From Bacteroidales bacterium (lineage in GTDB: Bacteria; Bacteroidota; Bacteroidia; Bacteroidales; NBLH01), in NCBI GenBank assembly GCA_027083715.1, contig JALWNR010000811.1, positions 1 through 9,146 on the forward strand: a stretch of DNA of 9,146 nucleotides, in the 5' to 3' direction. Both the position numbers and the translations under genes were made by a program. Of this stretch, positions 1 through 5,960 are shown one piece after another. The notes under the pieces were generated by a model that searched no databases, was not told the DNA's origin, and saw only the letters and a list, made by a program, of their open reading frames with translations. Each line of letters begins with the position of its first letter. Within the stretch, counting starts at the first letter, position 1.

Positions 1-286
1 CATAATGATATTTATTCTGTTTTAAATTTTTATTATAATGTGTAATTGCAGTATTAACAATCACTCGTTTCATCCAACCTTCAAAAGAACCTCTGCCTTC
101 AAATTCTTTAATTTTTGTAAAAATTTTCAAAAATCCTTCTTGCAAAATATCTTCAGCCTCTGAACGTTCATAAACATAACGCATACAAATTCCTAAAAAC
201 AATCCGGCATACCTATCGTATAGTATTTTTTGTGCCTTGCTGTTTTGTTTTTTGCATTGCTCAATTAGTTCTTGTTCGTTCATCAT
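1..286 (-). CDS. ECF-type RNA polymerase sigma-70 factor, N-terminal part (cut by window edge)
   Basis: The 95 codons visible read from an ATG-ATG pair at 286-281 and stay open to the window edge, so the C-terminus (region 4, -35 recognition) is missing. What is seen is sigma region 2: an N-terminal helix (ELIEQCKKQNSKAQ), the YDRYAGLFLGICMRY helix, then SEAEDILQEGFLKIF at 42-56 (core-polymerase binding, region 2.2) and EFEGRGSFEGWMKRVIVNTA at 61-80 (-10 melting and recognition, regions 2.3-2.4). This is the classic pattern of Bacteroidota ECF sigma factors, which direct polymerase to small regulons, often for envelope functions. An in-frame TAA lies upstream with no other ATG between, so the start is one of the two adjacent ATGs. 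No Shine-Dalgarno sequence is apparent. It lies 73 nt downstream of the lipoprotein gene on the same strand and could share its transcript. Which stimulus it answers cannot be told, and any anti-sigma gene would lie outside the window. Confidence 0.93.
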   Translation of the reverse strand, partial: MMNEQELIEQCKKQNSKAQKILYDRYAGLFLGICMRYVYERSEAEDILQEGFLKIFTKIKEFEGRGSFEGWMKRVIVNTAITHYNKNLKQNKYHY

Positions 287-359
287 AGCGCTATCATTTA
301 TAATGACCTGCTCTTCTTACTAATGGTTGCATTAATAAAAAATGTTCTTTATCAGCTTT

Positions 360-812
360 CTATTCAATCAGTATTTTATAAAGTGCTGTATCCGGACTAA
401 ATTCATATTCTGTACTGTCAATTCTAATTTCATTATATTGGGTATAAGAACAGCAGTTGTCAAATAAACGTTCAGCATCAACATATAAATTAAAAATATG
501 TTTGTTTGCCAACAATACAGATATATTTACACGTTCTGTCTTCCAGCCGATTGTGTTAATTTCAACAATATTGCTATTATTTTCATCAATAAAGTTAAAT
601 TCAACATTGCTACTGTCAAACTCATTAAACATTTTAATATCAGAAGGCTTATAAATTCCGTTTGTAAAAACATTTTCACCACTTGTTTTATCAATAAAAA
701 CAAAATGAAACGAGTTTGGAGGTGTAAAACACTCTCCACAATCGCTTTCACAACTTTGAAAGATAAATGCTGATAAAAAAAACAAAATTAAAAAATTTAC
801 GGATCGTTTCAT
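360..812 (-). CDS. Small Cys-rich lipoprotein, function unknown
   Basis: A 150-residue protein with a lipoprotein signal peptide: MKR, a hydrophobic stretch at about 5-18, and a lipobox-like FQSC with the lipidated Cys at 21. The mature protein begins CESDCGEC, giving further cysteines at 25 and 28, and has a CC pair at 120-121, so disulfides or metal binding are possible. The rest (residues 35-150) alternates hydrophobic and polar residues as a beta-rich domain does, with FVFIDKTSGENVFTNG near the start and EYEFSPDTALYKILIE at the end. I recall this kind of sequence from Bacteroidota lipoproteins of unknown role but cannot name a family with certainty. The start is fixed by the signal peptide. 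The upstream gene ends only 15 nt before its ATG, so the two are probably co-transcribed, and the ECF sigma gene follows. Inferred location is the outer-membrane inner leaflet or the cell surface. Confidence 0.8.
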   Translation of the reverse strand: MKRSVNFLILFFLSAFIFQSCESDCGECFTPPNSFHFVFIDKTSGENVFTNGIYKPSDIKMFNEFDSSNVEFNFIDENNSNIVEINTIGWKTERVNISVLLANKHIFNLYVDAERLFDNCCSYTQYNEIRIDSTEYEFSPDTALYKILIE

Positions 813-827
813 TGTGTTTCGAGTTTG

Positions 828-1649
828 TTATTTTTTTATCCACTTTTTCAGTTCTTTGATCGAAAGAATTTTACTATCCTCTGTTTTTTCGCCCAAATGC
901 CGGATAATTCCCAGTTTTTGCGGAACAATAATATCTGCCTTTCGTGCTTCCTCATTTTGTGTTTTATACAAAACATCCAGAATTTCAATATAATTTGCCG
1001 TATATTCTTTTAAAATACCTGAATATTTGTGTATGCTTTCACCCTTTATCAGTTCAAAAACAATCTTATGACCTATGTAACGCTCCAAAATCGGATCAAA
1101 AGCTGAACCGACTGATTCAATTATGTTTTGGTTAATTTGTTTCAGGTATTTATCCTGCGATTTGAGTAATGCTCCCGAAGCACTGCTTTTTTGAAGGTGC
1201 ATTACCATTGCGTTTGCTAATTCCGTAAGAGAATCACTTATGGTTTTAAAAAAATTCTGGATTTTTCTTCTGATTTTTTTAAATATTGAAGGATTGTATG
1301 TACGTTTCAGTTCTTTTTCTCTGGCTTTTTTTCCTTCATCACTTAGTTTATCATGAAAACGGATTAATGCCTGAATCTGTGGATATTCGTATTTATAAAA
1401 AATATAGCTTGATAAAATATTTTTTGTTTTTTCATATCTACTTTCTTCCGGAAAGATAAATTCAAGACCTGTATTTTCCACACGTAAAATACCCGCACCG
1501 GCAATTTCTCCGTTGATTTTTTCTAACACAACCGGGTCATTATTAAAATCATACAGACATTTATCTCTTTTTACTCTGCGTGAAAAAGCACTGATTAAAG
1601 CAGCTGTAAGTATAACAACTATTGTAACCGTAATCGAATCAATAACCAT
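828..1649 (-). CDS. Membrane-anchored protein of unknown function with two Sm/LSm-like segments
   Basis: A 273-residue protein. Residues 5-22 form one hydrophobic helix followed by RRVKRDK, giving an N-in anchor-like arrangement that leaves the rest cytoplasmic by the positive-inside rule, since the charges follow the helix. Residues 31-66 (CLYDFNNDPVVLEKINGE, then GAGILRVENTGLEFIF) and 190-226 (RYIGHKIVFELIKGE, then YSGILKEYTANYIEILDV) each read as strand, charged turn, GxL strand, then a hydrophobic strand, as in Sm/LSm barrels. Between them lies a basic helical part: YIFYKYEYPQIQALIRF at 82-98, EGKKAREKELKR at 105-116, and FKKIRRKIQNFFKTISDSLTELANA at 123-147. I recognise the overall pattern from uncharacterised bacterial proteins (CLxDF, YKSEYPxIQA, SDSLTE, DPxLERYIG) but know no assigned function. 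The LSm reading is my inference. It precedes the lipoprotein gene by 15 nt. Confidence 0.82.
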   Translation of the reverse strand: MVIDSITVTIVVILTAALISAFSRRVKRDKCLYDFNNDPVVLEKINGEIAGAGILRVENTGLEFIFPEESRYEKTKNILSSYIFYKYEYPQIQALIRFHDKLSDEGKKAREKELKRTYNPSIFKKIRRKIQNFFKTISDSLTELANAMVMHLQKSSASGALLKSQDKYLKQINQNIIESVGSAFDPILERYIGHKIVFELIKGESIHKYSGILKEYTANYIEILDVLYKTQNEEARKADIIVPQKLGIIRHLGEKTEDSKILSIKELKKWIKK

Positions 1650-1702
1650 GTAAATTAATTTAAAATAATTTTTTAAACTATTCTCTTTAAATATTAAGCT
1701 TT

Positions 1703-1743
1703 CAACAACTGGTATTCAACAGATGCTTAACGTACAACATCTG
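1703..1743. repeat. Three copies of a 9-bp motif CAACANNTG
   Basis: In the 103-nt gap between the nitroreductase and the LSm-like gene, CAACAACTG (1703-1711), CAACAGATG (1717-1725) and CAACATCTG (1735-1743) occur on the plus strand at offsets of 14 and 18 bp. The last two also form a 6-bp inverted repeat, CAGATG at 1720-1725 and CATCTG at 1738-1743, with a 12-nt centre. They could be an operator for the downstream minus-strand gene or mere chance in a low-complexity gap. No good promoter box or U-tract terminator is seen here. Confidence 0.3.
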
Positions 1744-1752
1744 ACTTTAGTA

Positions 1753-2334
1753 TCAGACAATTAAATCATTCAGACTTCTTTTCGGAACATAATGATTGCC
1801 GTTTTCATCACGATAGTATTTTATATCCTGATTTTCTACTTCCGTGATGATGATGTTTTCCTTGGGTTTGCCCAATGCCAAAACCATCATTATTTCCAGA
1901 TGCTCGGGCAGATTAATTGCTTTATTCAATTCATTCCTACGGAATGCGGCAATGGTGCAGCCGCCAAAGCCCATTTCAACGGCACCCAAAAGCATGGATT
2001 GCGCCACATAGCCCGAAGCTGTGTATAAGTAATCTTTGGCAATATCCGAACTGATTTTTTTATCGGCAAGGATAAAAATATAAGCTGCCGGGCGTTCGCC
2101 TTTTTCGGGTCCTTGCCAGTTTTTCAAGTAACCTCCCCATGCAAGTGCCGGAAAAATTTTATTATTTAGTTTTCGATCATTACAAATCTTAAATTTAAGT
2201 GCTTGCAGATTTTTGGGTGAGGGACTCATTCGTGCCAAATCAACCAAATTGCTTAATTGCTCTTTACGGATATCAACTTCTTCGTAAAATCTGCGGTAGC
2301 TGCGGTTTTTATAAATGATTTCTTTTAGTGTCAT
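1753..2334 (-). CDS. Nitroreductase-family FMN oxidoreductase
   Basis: Family members are FMN flavoproteins that use NAD(P)H to reduce nitroaromatics, quinones, flavins or enones; the substrate here is unknown. From the preferred start (MTLKEIIYKNRSYRRF) the protein has 193 residues, normal for the family. RSYRRF at 11-16 is the usual phosphate-binding N-terminal motif of FMN. SPSPKNLQALKF at 37-48 replaces the common APSxxNxQPW/F motif. GFGGCTI at 122-128 matches the GLGS/G loop, and VLALGKPKE at 151-159 is the usual near-C-terminal motif. The tail DIKYYRDENGNHYVPKRSL is typical of a Bacteroidota subgroup. The frame is open further to an ATG at 2421, adding 29 residues (MANKNKKNGNF...), but homologues begin at the MTLKEI position, and the longer form would leave only 32 bp to the divergent mannosidase gene, so 2334 is preferred. 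The protein is probably cytoplasmic, with no signal peptide. Confidence 0.9.
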   Translation of the reverse strand: MTLKEIIYKNRSYRRFYEEVDIRKEQLSNLVDLARMSPSPKNLQALKFKICNDRKLNNKIFPALAWGGYLKNWQGPEKGERPAAYIFILADKKISSDIAKDYLYTASGYVAQSMLLGAVEMGFGGCTIAAFRRNELNKAINLPEHLEIMMVLALGKPKENIIITEVENQDIKYYRDENGNHYVPKRSLNDLIV

Positions 2335-2453
2335 AATGTAATAATTTGTTGTTCGTCTTATATGATTTGTCAAATCCGAAATATCTACGAAATTACCGTT
2401 TTTTTTATTTTTATTAGCCATATTGTTTAAATTTATCCGAAAATTGCAAATTC
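2335..2453. promoter_or_regulatory. Divergent intergenic region between nitroreductase and beta-mannosidase genes
   Basis: Transcription of both flanking genes must begin in or near this 119-bp AT-rich stretch if the short nitroreductase start is right. No perfect Bacteroidota promoter is seen. The nearest -7-like strings are TAATTTG on the plus strand at about 2342 (one base short of TAnnTTTG) and TAAATTTA on the minus strand near 2435 (one mismatch), neither with a well-spaced TTTG. The call rests on gene orientation, not on boxes. Confidence 0.35.
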
Positions 2454-5027
2454 ATGAAACAAAATACTTTTATTCTTTTTCTGATTTTTTTTCTGATTTT
2501 TTCTTGCAATAAGCCGGAAAATGAAGAACAAGCGGTACAAATTTTATCTGAAAACTGGCAATTCAGAAAATTTTCTGATACGCTTTGGTATCCGGCAACC
2601 GTACCCGGAACAGTAAATACAGATTTATTGGCTAATAAATTAATTCCAGATCCTTTTTACGGACAGAACGAAGAAAAACTTCAATGGATCGAAAATGAAG
2701 ACTGGGAATATCAAACAAAGTTTGATGTAGGTGAGGAAATTTTTAACAAAAATAATATTGAGCTGAATTTTAAAGGTTTGGATACTTATGCAGAGGTGTT
2801 TCTGAACGATACTTTGTTGTTGCAGGCAGATAATATGTTTCGTTTGTGGAAAAAAGATGTTAAAAATCTCCTGAAAAAGAAAAATAATGTTTTGCGTATT
2901 GTTTTTCGCTCGCCAATGAAAATAAATATTCCTAAAGTGGATAGTTTGCCCTATCATCTGCCTGCCGGAAACGATAGGCATGAGAAAAAAGTAAGCGTTT
3001 TTGCACGCAAAGCACCTTATCATTTCGGCTGGGATTGGGGTCCGCGTTTTGTTACTGCCGGAATTTGGAGAACTGTTGAACTAAACGGGTGGAATCTTGC
3101 TAAAATTACTGATTTTCAGGTTTTTCAGTTAAGATTATCAGCTACACAGGCGGATTTAAAAGCTGAAATAGAATTAAATAGCAGTAAAAAACAAACTTAT
3201 ACGCTATTGTTGTATCAAGGAACTGATTTAATTGCTGAAAAAGAGACTGTTGCAAAATCAGGAATAAATCGGTTTACTCAAAATTTTAAAATCAAGAATC
3301 CGAAACTTTGGTGGACAAATGGTTTGGGAGAAGCATATTTATATGATTTTACGATAAAAATAAAGCAACAAAAACGTTTGGTTGACGAAAAAAAACTTCG
3401 TTTTGGAATCAGAACCATAGAAATTGTGCAAGAGCCGGATTCCTTAGGAAAAAGTTTTTATTTCAAATTAAACGGAGTACCCATTTTTATGAAAGGAGCC
3501 AATTACATCCCTCAGGATAATTTTTTGCCGCGTGTGGACTCTGTGCGTTACCGGAAACTTATTGCCGATGCAAAAACCGTAGGAATGAATATGCTACGCG
3601 TATGGGGAGGAGGTATTTATGAAAACGATATTTTTTTTGATTTATGCGATGAAAACGGGATTTTAATCTGGCAGGATTTTATGTTTGCATGCAGTATGTA
3701 TCCCGGAGATACTGCGTTTTTGGCAAATGTCCGTCAGGAGGCTGTTGATAATGTAAAGCGTTTGCGTAATCACCCGAGTATTGCACTCTGGTGCGGAAAT
3801 AACGAAATGCAGGTTGCATGGGAGCGATGGGGCTATCAAAAAACTTTTGGCTATAGCCCGCAGGATTCTGCAAAAATCTACGATGATTATTTAAAAATTT
3901 TTGCCGATATACTACCAAAGGTAGTATCTGAGCAGGACAGTGGACGCTTTTATTGGGAATCATCGCCTAATTCTGCACCAAGTGGCTGGGGCGAGGAAGC
4001 GCACAGTGGTGATATTCATTACTGGGGTGTTTGGTGGGGGAAAGAGCCTTTTTCGGCTTATGTTAAATACACGGGCAGATTTGTGAGCGAGTATGGTTTT
4101 CAGTCATTACCTGCAATGGCAAGCGTTAAGAGTTTTGCCCCCGACAGCAGTTTGTATCTGGTTTCGCCGGTTCTAAAAGCGCACAACAAACACCCGATTG
4201 GTTTTGAAACCATTGATGAGTATATGCACCGTGATTATCGGGTACCTATTGATTTTCATAATTACGTATTTGTGAGTCAGTTGTTGCAAGCCGAAGGAAT
4301 GAAAACAGCTATTGAGGCACACCGGCGGGCAAAGCCTTACTGTATGGGCACATTGTACTGGCAATTAAACGATTGTTGGCCTGTGGTTTCGTGGTCAAGT
4401 ATTGATTATTACGGCAGATGGAAAGCTTTTCACTATTATTTACGCAAATTGTATGCTCCGATTTTGGTTTCACCTGTATATGAAAACGGAAAACTGGATA
4501 TTTATCTGATATCTGATTATCAGTATGATAAATCTGTTCGTGTAGAGGCAGTTCTAATGGATTTTTATGGTAAAACTTTGTGGGAAAAAGATTTGCATCT
4601 TGAAATGAAAGGCAATATAAGTAAGGTTGTTTTATCAGAGAGCAGTTTTAAAGATATTTTGGCAAAATATGATGAAAAAAAGCTGTTTCTGAATATAAAA
4701 ATTATGGAAAACAATCAAATTTTGGCAGAGAACAAGCTGTTTTTCACTAAAGTGAAAGATTTAATTTTGCCGCATTCGCAGATTCAAACCAATACTTTTA
4801 CCAAAAATGGTAAATTTGGTATCCGTATTATATCCGATGTATTTATAAAAAATCTGTTTATTGATTATCCTGAGGACAGAGGTGTTTTTTCCGATAATTA
4901 TTTTGATCTACTTCCCGGCGAAGTAAAAACGGTTTGGTTCAATGTCGAAAATCCTAAAAAAGAAATAAAGAAAGTAAAAGTAAAGTCATTAATTGAGCGT
5001 TTTAATTTGCCTAATTTTAAAAAATAG
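2454..5027 (+). CDS. GH2 beta-mannosidase, lipoprotein
   Basis: An 857-residue retaining glycoside hydrolase that should release terminal beta-linked mannose from mannans, mannooligosaccharides or N-glycan cores. The N-terminus is a lipoprotein signal (MKQNTFILF, hydrophobic to 17, LIFSC with Cys18). Domains in order: GH2 sugar-binding beta-sandwich about 27-212 (includes WYPATVPGTVNTDLL and FGWDWGPRFVTAGIWR, typical of mannosidases), Ig-like domain about 215-322, catalytic TIM barrel about 325-665, C-terminal Ig-like domains about 670-857. The acid/base is E451 in LWCGNNE; the nucleophile is E546 in FVSEYGFQSLP; MLRVWGGGIYE at 380-390 and WQLNDCWPVVSWSS at 636-649 line the mannosidase pocket. 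GNNE and the GWDWGPR block separate it from GH2 beta-galactosidases. Length is normal and no break is seen. No SusC/SusD or other polysaccharide-utilisation genes lie in the window. Expected in the periplasm or on the outer membrane. Confidence 0.96.
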   Translation: MKQNTFILFLIFFLIFSCNKPENEEQAVQILSENWQFRKFSDTLWYPATVPGTVNTDLLANKLIPDPFYGQNEEKLQWIENEDWEYQTKFDVGEEIFNKNNIELNFKGLDTYAEVFLNDTLLLQADNMFRLWKKDVKNLLKKKNNVLRIVFRSPMKINIPKVDSLPYHLPAGNDRHEKKVSVFARKAPYHFGWDWGPRFVTAGIWRTVELNGWNLAKITDFQVFQLRLSATQADLKAEIELNSSKKQTYTLLLYQGTDLIAEKETVAKSGINRFTQNFKIKNPKLWWTNGLGEAYLYDFTIKIKQQKRLVDEKKLRFGIRTIEIVQEPDSLGKSFYFKLNGVPIFMKGANYIPQDNFLPRVDSVRYRKLIADAKTVGMNMLRVWGGGIYENDIFFDLCDENGILIWQDFMFACSMYPGDTAFLANVRQEAVDNVKRLRNHPSIALWCGNNEMQVAWERWGYQKTFGYSPQDSAKIYDDYLKIFADILPKVVSEQDSGRFYWESSPNSAPSGWGEEAHSGDIHYWGVWWGKEPFSAYVKYTGRFVSEYGFQSLPAMASVKSFAPDSSLYLVSPVLKAHNKHPIGFETIDEYMHRDYRVPIDFHNYVFVSQLLQAEGMKTAIEAHRRAKPYCMGTLYWQLNDCWPVVSWSSIDYYGRWKAFHYYLRKLYAPILVSPVYENGKLDIYLISDYQYDKSVRVEAVLMDFYGKTLWEKDLHLEMKGNISKVVLSESSFKDILAKYDEKKLFLNIKIMENNQILAENKLFFTKVKDLILPHSQIQTNTFTKNGKFGIRIISDVFIKNLFIDYPEDRGVFSDNYFDLLPGEVKTVWFNVENPKKEIKKVKVKSLIERFNLPNFKK

Positions 5028-5194
5028 ATTTACTGAAAGTTTTACAAAAAGTATAATCTTGTGTAAAAAAACACTCATACCTGACTATAGCAAAGCAATA
5101 GGTGCAAAAATATAAATTTTCTCTAAATTATTATATCTTAAAGGCAATACTATTATGTATTTTATTCCTGTTTTTATAGAATGAATTAGCAGAT

Positions 5195-5584
5195 ATGACT
5201 TACTTAATATATGATGGAGCTTGTGGATTTTGTAATAAACTTGTAATGTTTGTGGCTAAAAATGATACAAACAATCATTTTATATTTGTATCGAGTTTAT
5301 CTGTTTTTGGTGCTGATTTACTGTTAAAACATCATATCGTCGGTTTAGAAGAGGACACAATAATTTTATTGGAAGATAATCAGTTTTTTATCAGGAGTTT
5401 AGCGGTAAGAAAAATTTTACAAAAACTGCCAAAATACAAATTTTTAGGACTTATCATGTATCTATTGCCCAATAGGTTAACTGACTACATTTATAATTTT
5501 ATCGCTAAACATCGTAAAAAGATTATCAGAAACAATAATTGTGAAATACCGAGTGCTAAAATCAGGAAAAAGTTTATTATTTAA
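5195..5584 (+). CDS. DCC-family (DUF393) thiol-disulfide oxidoreductase-like protein
   Basis: A 129-residue protein that starts directly with the family signature MTYLIYDGACGFCN: D7, then CGFC with C10 and C13, the DxxCxxC motif that names the DCC family. The family has a thioredoxin-like fold and is predicted, not proven, to have thiol-disulfide exchange activity. Other marks are SLAVRKILQKLPKYKFLG at 68-85 (usual 'SxAxxxxLxxLPxxxxL'), LPNRLTDYIYNFIAKHRKKI at 91-110 (usual 'P..l.D..Y..vA..R') and a final C116 before a basic tail. No signal peptide is present, so it should be cytoplasmic. The usual final Arg-Phe-Gly block after YxxxAxxR is replaced by HRKKIIRNNN. It lies 167 nt after the mannosidase gene on the same strand; a shared transcript is possible but there is no functional reason for it. 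The physiological partner is unknown. Confidence 0.9.
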   Translation: MTYLIYDGACGFCNKLVMFVAKNDTNNHFIFVSSLSVFGADLLLKHHIVGLEEDTIILLEDNQFFIRSLAVRKILQKLPKYKFLGLIMYLLPNRLTDYIYNFIAKHRKKIIRNNNCEIPSAKIRKKFII

Positions 5585-5733
5585 AAATCTTAAAGCTCAA
5601 TAATTAATTATGTGGCAATTATAACTTAACCCGTATTCTATGATAAAAACAATAAACTTATCAACAAAGTAAGCAATATATTTTAAGAAATACAATACTC
5701 AAATCTGGGGTGCCTTACTTTTATCTTTGCGCA

Positions 5734-5749
5734 TTCCGATGAATCGGAA
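5734..5749. repeat. Inverted repeat TTCCGAT / ATCGGAA
   Basis: A 7-bp perfect inverted repeat with a 2-nt centre (TTCCGAT at 5734-5740, ATCGGAA at 5743-5749). It lies in the right half of the MITE-like element, 2 nt before a second hairpin. There is no U-tract after it, so it is more likely part of the repeat's folded structure than a terminator. Confidence 0.7.
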
Positions 5750-5751
5750 CA

Positions 5752-5773
5752 AGCTTTGTGCAGATACAAAGCT
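5752..5773. repeat. Inverted repeat AGCTTTGT / ACAAAGCT
   Basis: An 8-bp perfect stem with a 6-nt loop (AGCTTTGT at 5752-5759, ACAAAGCT at 5766-5773). It directly follows the 5734-5749 hairpin, so RNA from either strand would form two adjacent stems. It could be a folded element of a transcript or of the mobile repeat. No poly-U run follows on either strand. Confidence 0.7.
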
Positions 5774-5960
5774 AAAAATATGAACGGCGAAGCCCATAGC
5801 CGAAGGTAATAATGTGGGTTAAAACACTCTTATAAATGGAAAATACATAATAAATTGATTAATAACTTTTATTTTTTGATGAACAAACGAATAAAAATAT
5901 AAGCAATCGTATTTTTTTTAATAATTTTACAATAATGTTTTTAAACTAAATTGGTATAAA

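Larger units (their letters stand above)
5626..5822. mobile_element. MITE-like repeat with inverted TTAACCC ends (candidate)
   Basis: The 376-nt gap between the DCC gene and the LPP20-like gene is mostly AT-rich, but 5626-5822 stands out. Its ends are inverted: TTAACCCGTATTCT on the left, and on the right the complement of TTAACCCACATTAT, 11 of 14 matching with the first 7 perfect. The trinucleotide AAC flanks both sides (5623-5625 and 5823-5825), as a 3-bp target duplication would. The right half is clearly richer in G+C than its surroundings and holds two strong hairpins and a short CGGC/GCCG pair (5785-5788 with 5799-5802). No transposase is encoded. A frame on the minus strand (5797 to 5699) is open for 32 codons, which is probably incidental. 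I infer a non-autonomous dispersed element; no second copy lies in the window to confirm it. The plus strand also has a perfect TAnnTTTG string (TATCTTTG, 5722-5729) without a matching upstream box. Confidence 0.45.

Noticed and set aside
457..773. Plus-strand and alternative minus-strand frames across the lipoprotein gene
   Set aside because: They overlap a gene with a clear signal peptide and lipobox, and encode low-complexity sequence without family features.
2335..2421. 29-residue N-terminal extension of the nitroreductase
   Set aside because: Low-complexity, lies outside family homology and crowds the divergent promoter region; kept only as a start ambiguity.
2640..3023. Minus-strand open frame of 127 codons within the mannosidase gene
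   Set aside because: Shadow of the GH2 coding frame, with no recognisable domain and atypical residue composition; same reasoning for frames at 3679-3963, 4173-4364, 6229-6592 and 6902-7189.
5040..5068. TTTTAC / GTAAAA inverted repeat after the mannosidase gene as a terminator
   Set aside because: Only 6 AT-rich pairs with a 17-nt loop; too weak to call.
5722..5729. TATCTTTG as promoter of the 530-residue gene
   Set aside because: Perfect -7 string, but no TTTG-like box at 17-23 nt upstream and more than 200 nt from the start codon; recorded only as a note.
5699..5797. A 32-codon minus-strand frame (MGFAVHIFSF...) inside the MITE-like element
   Set aside because: It spans both hairpins, has no signal for translation and ends inside the repeat; an open frame over a repeated non-coding element is the simpler reading.
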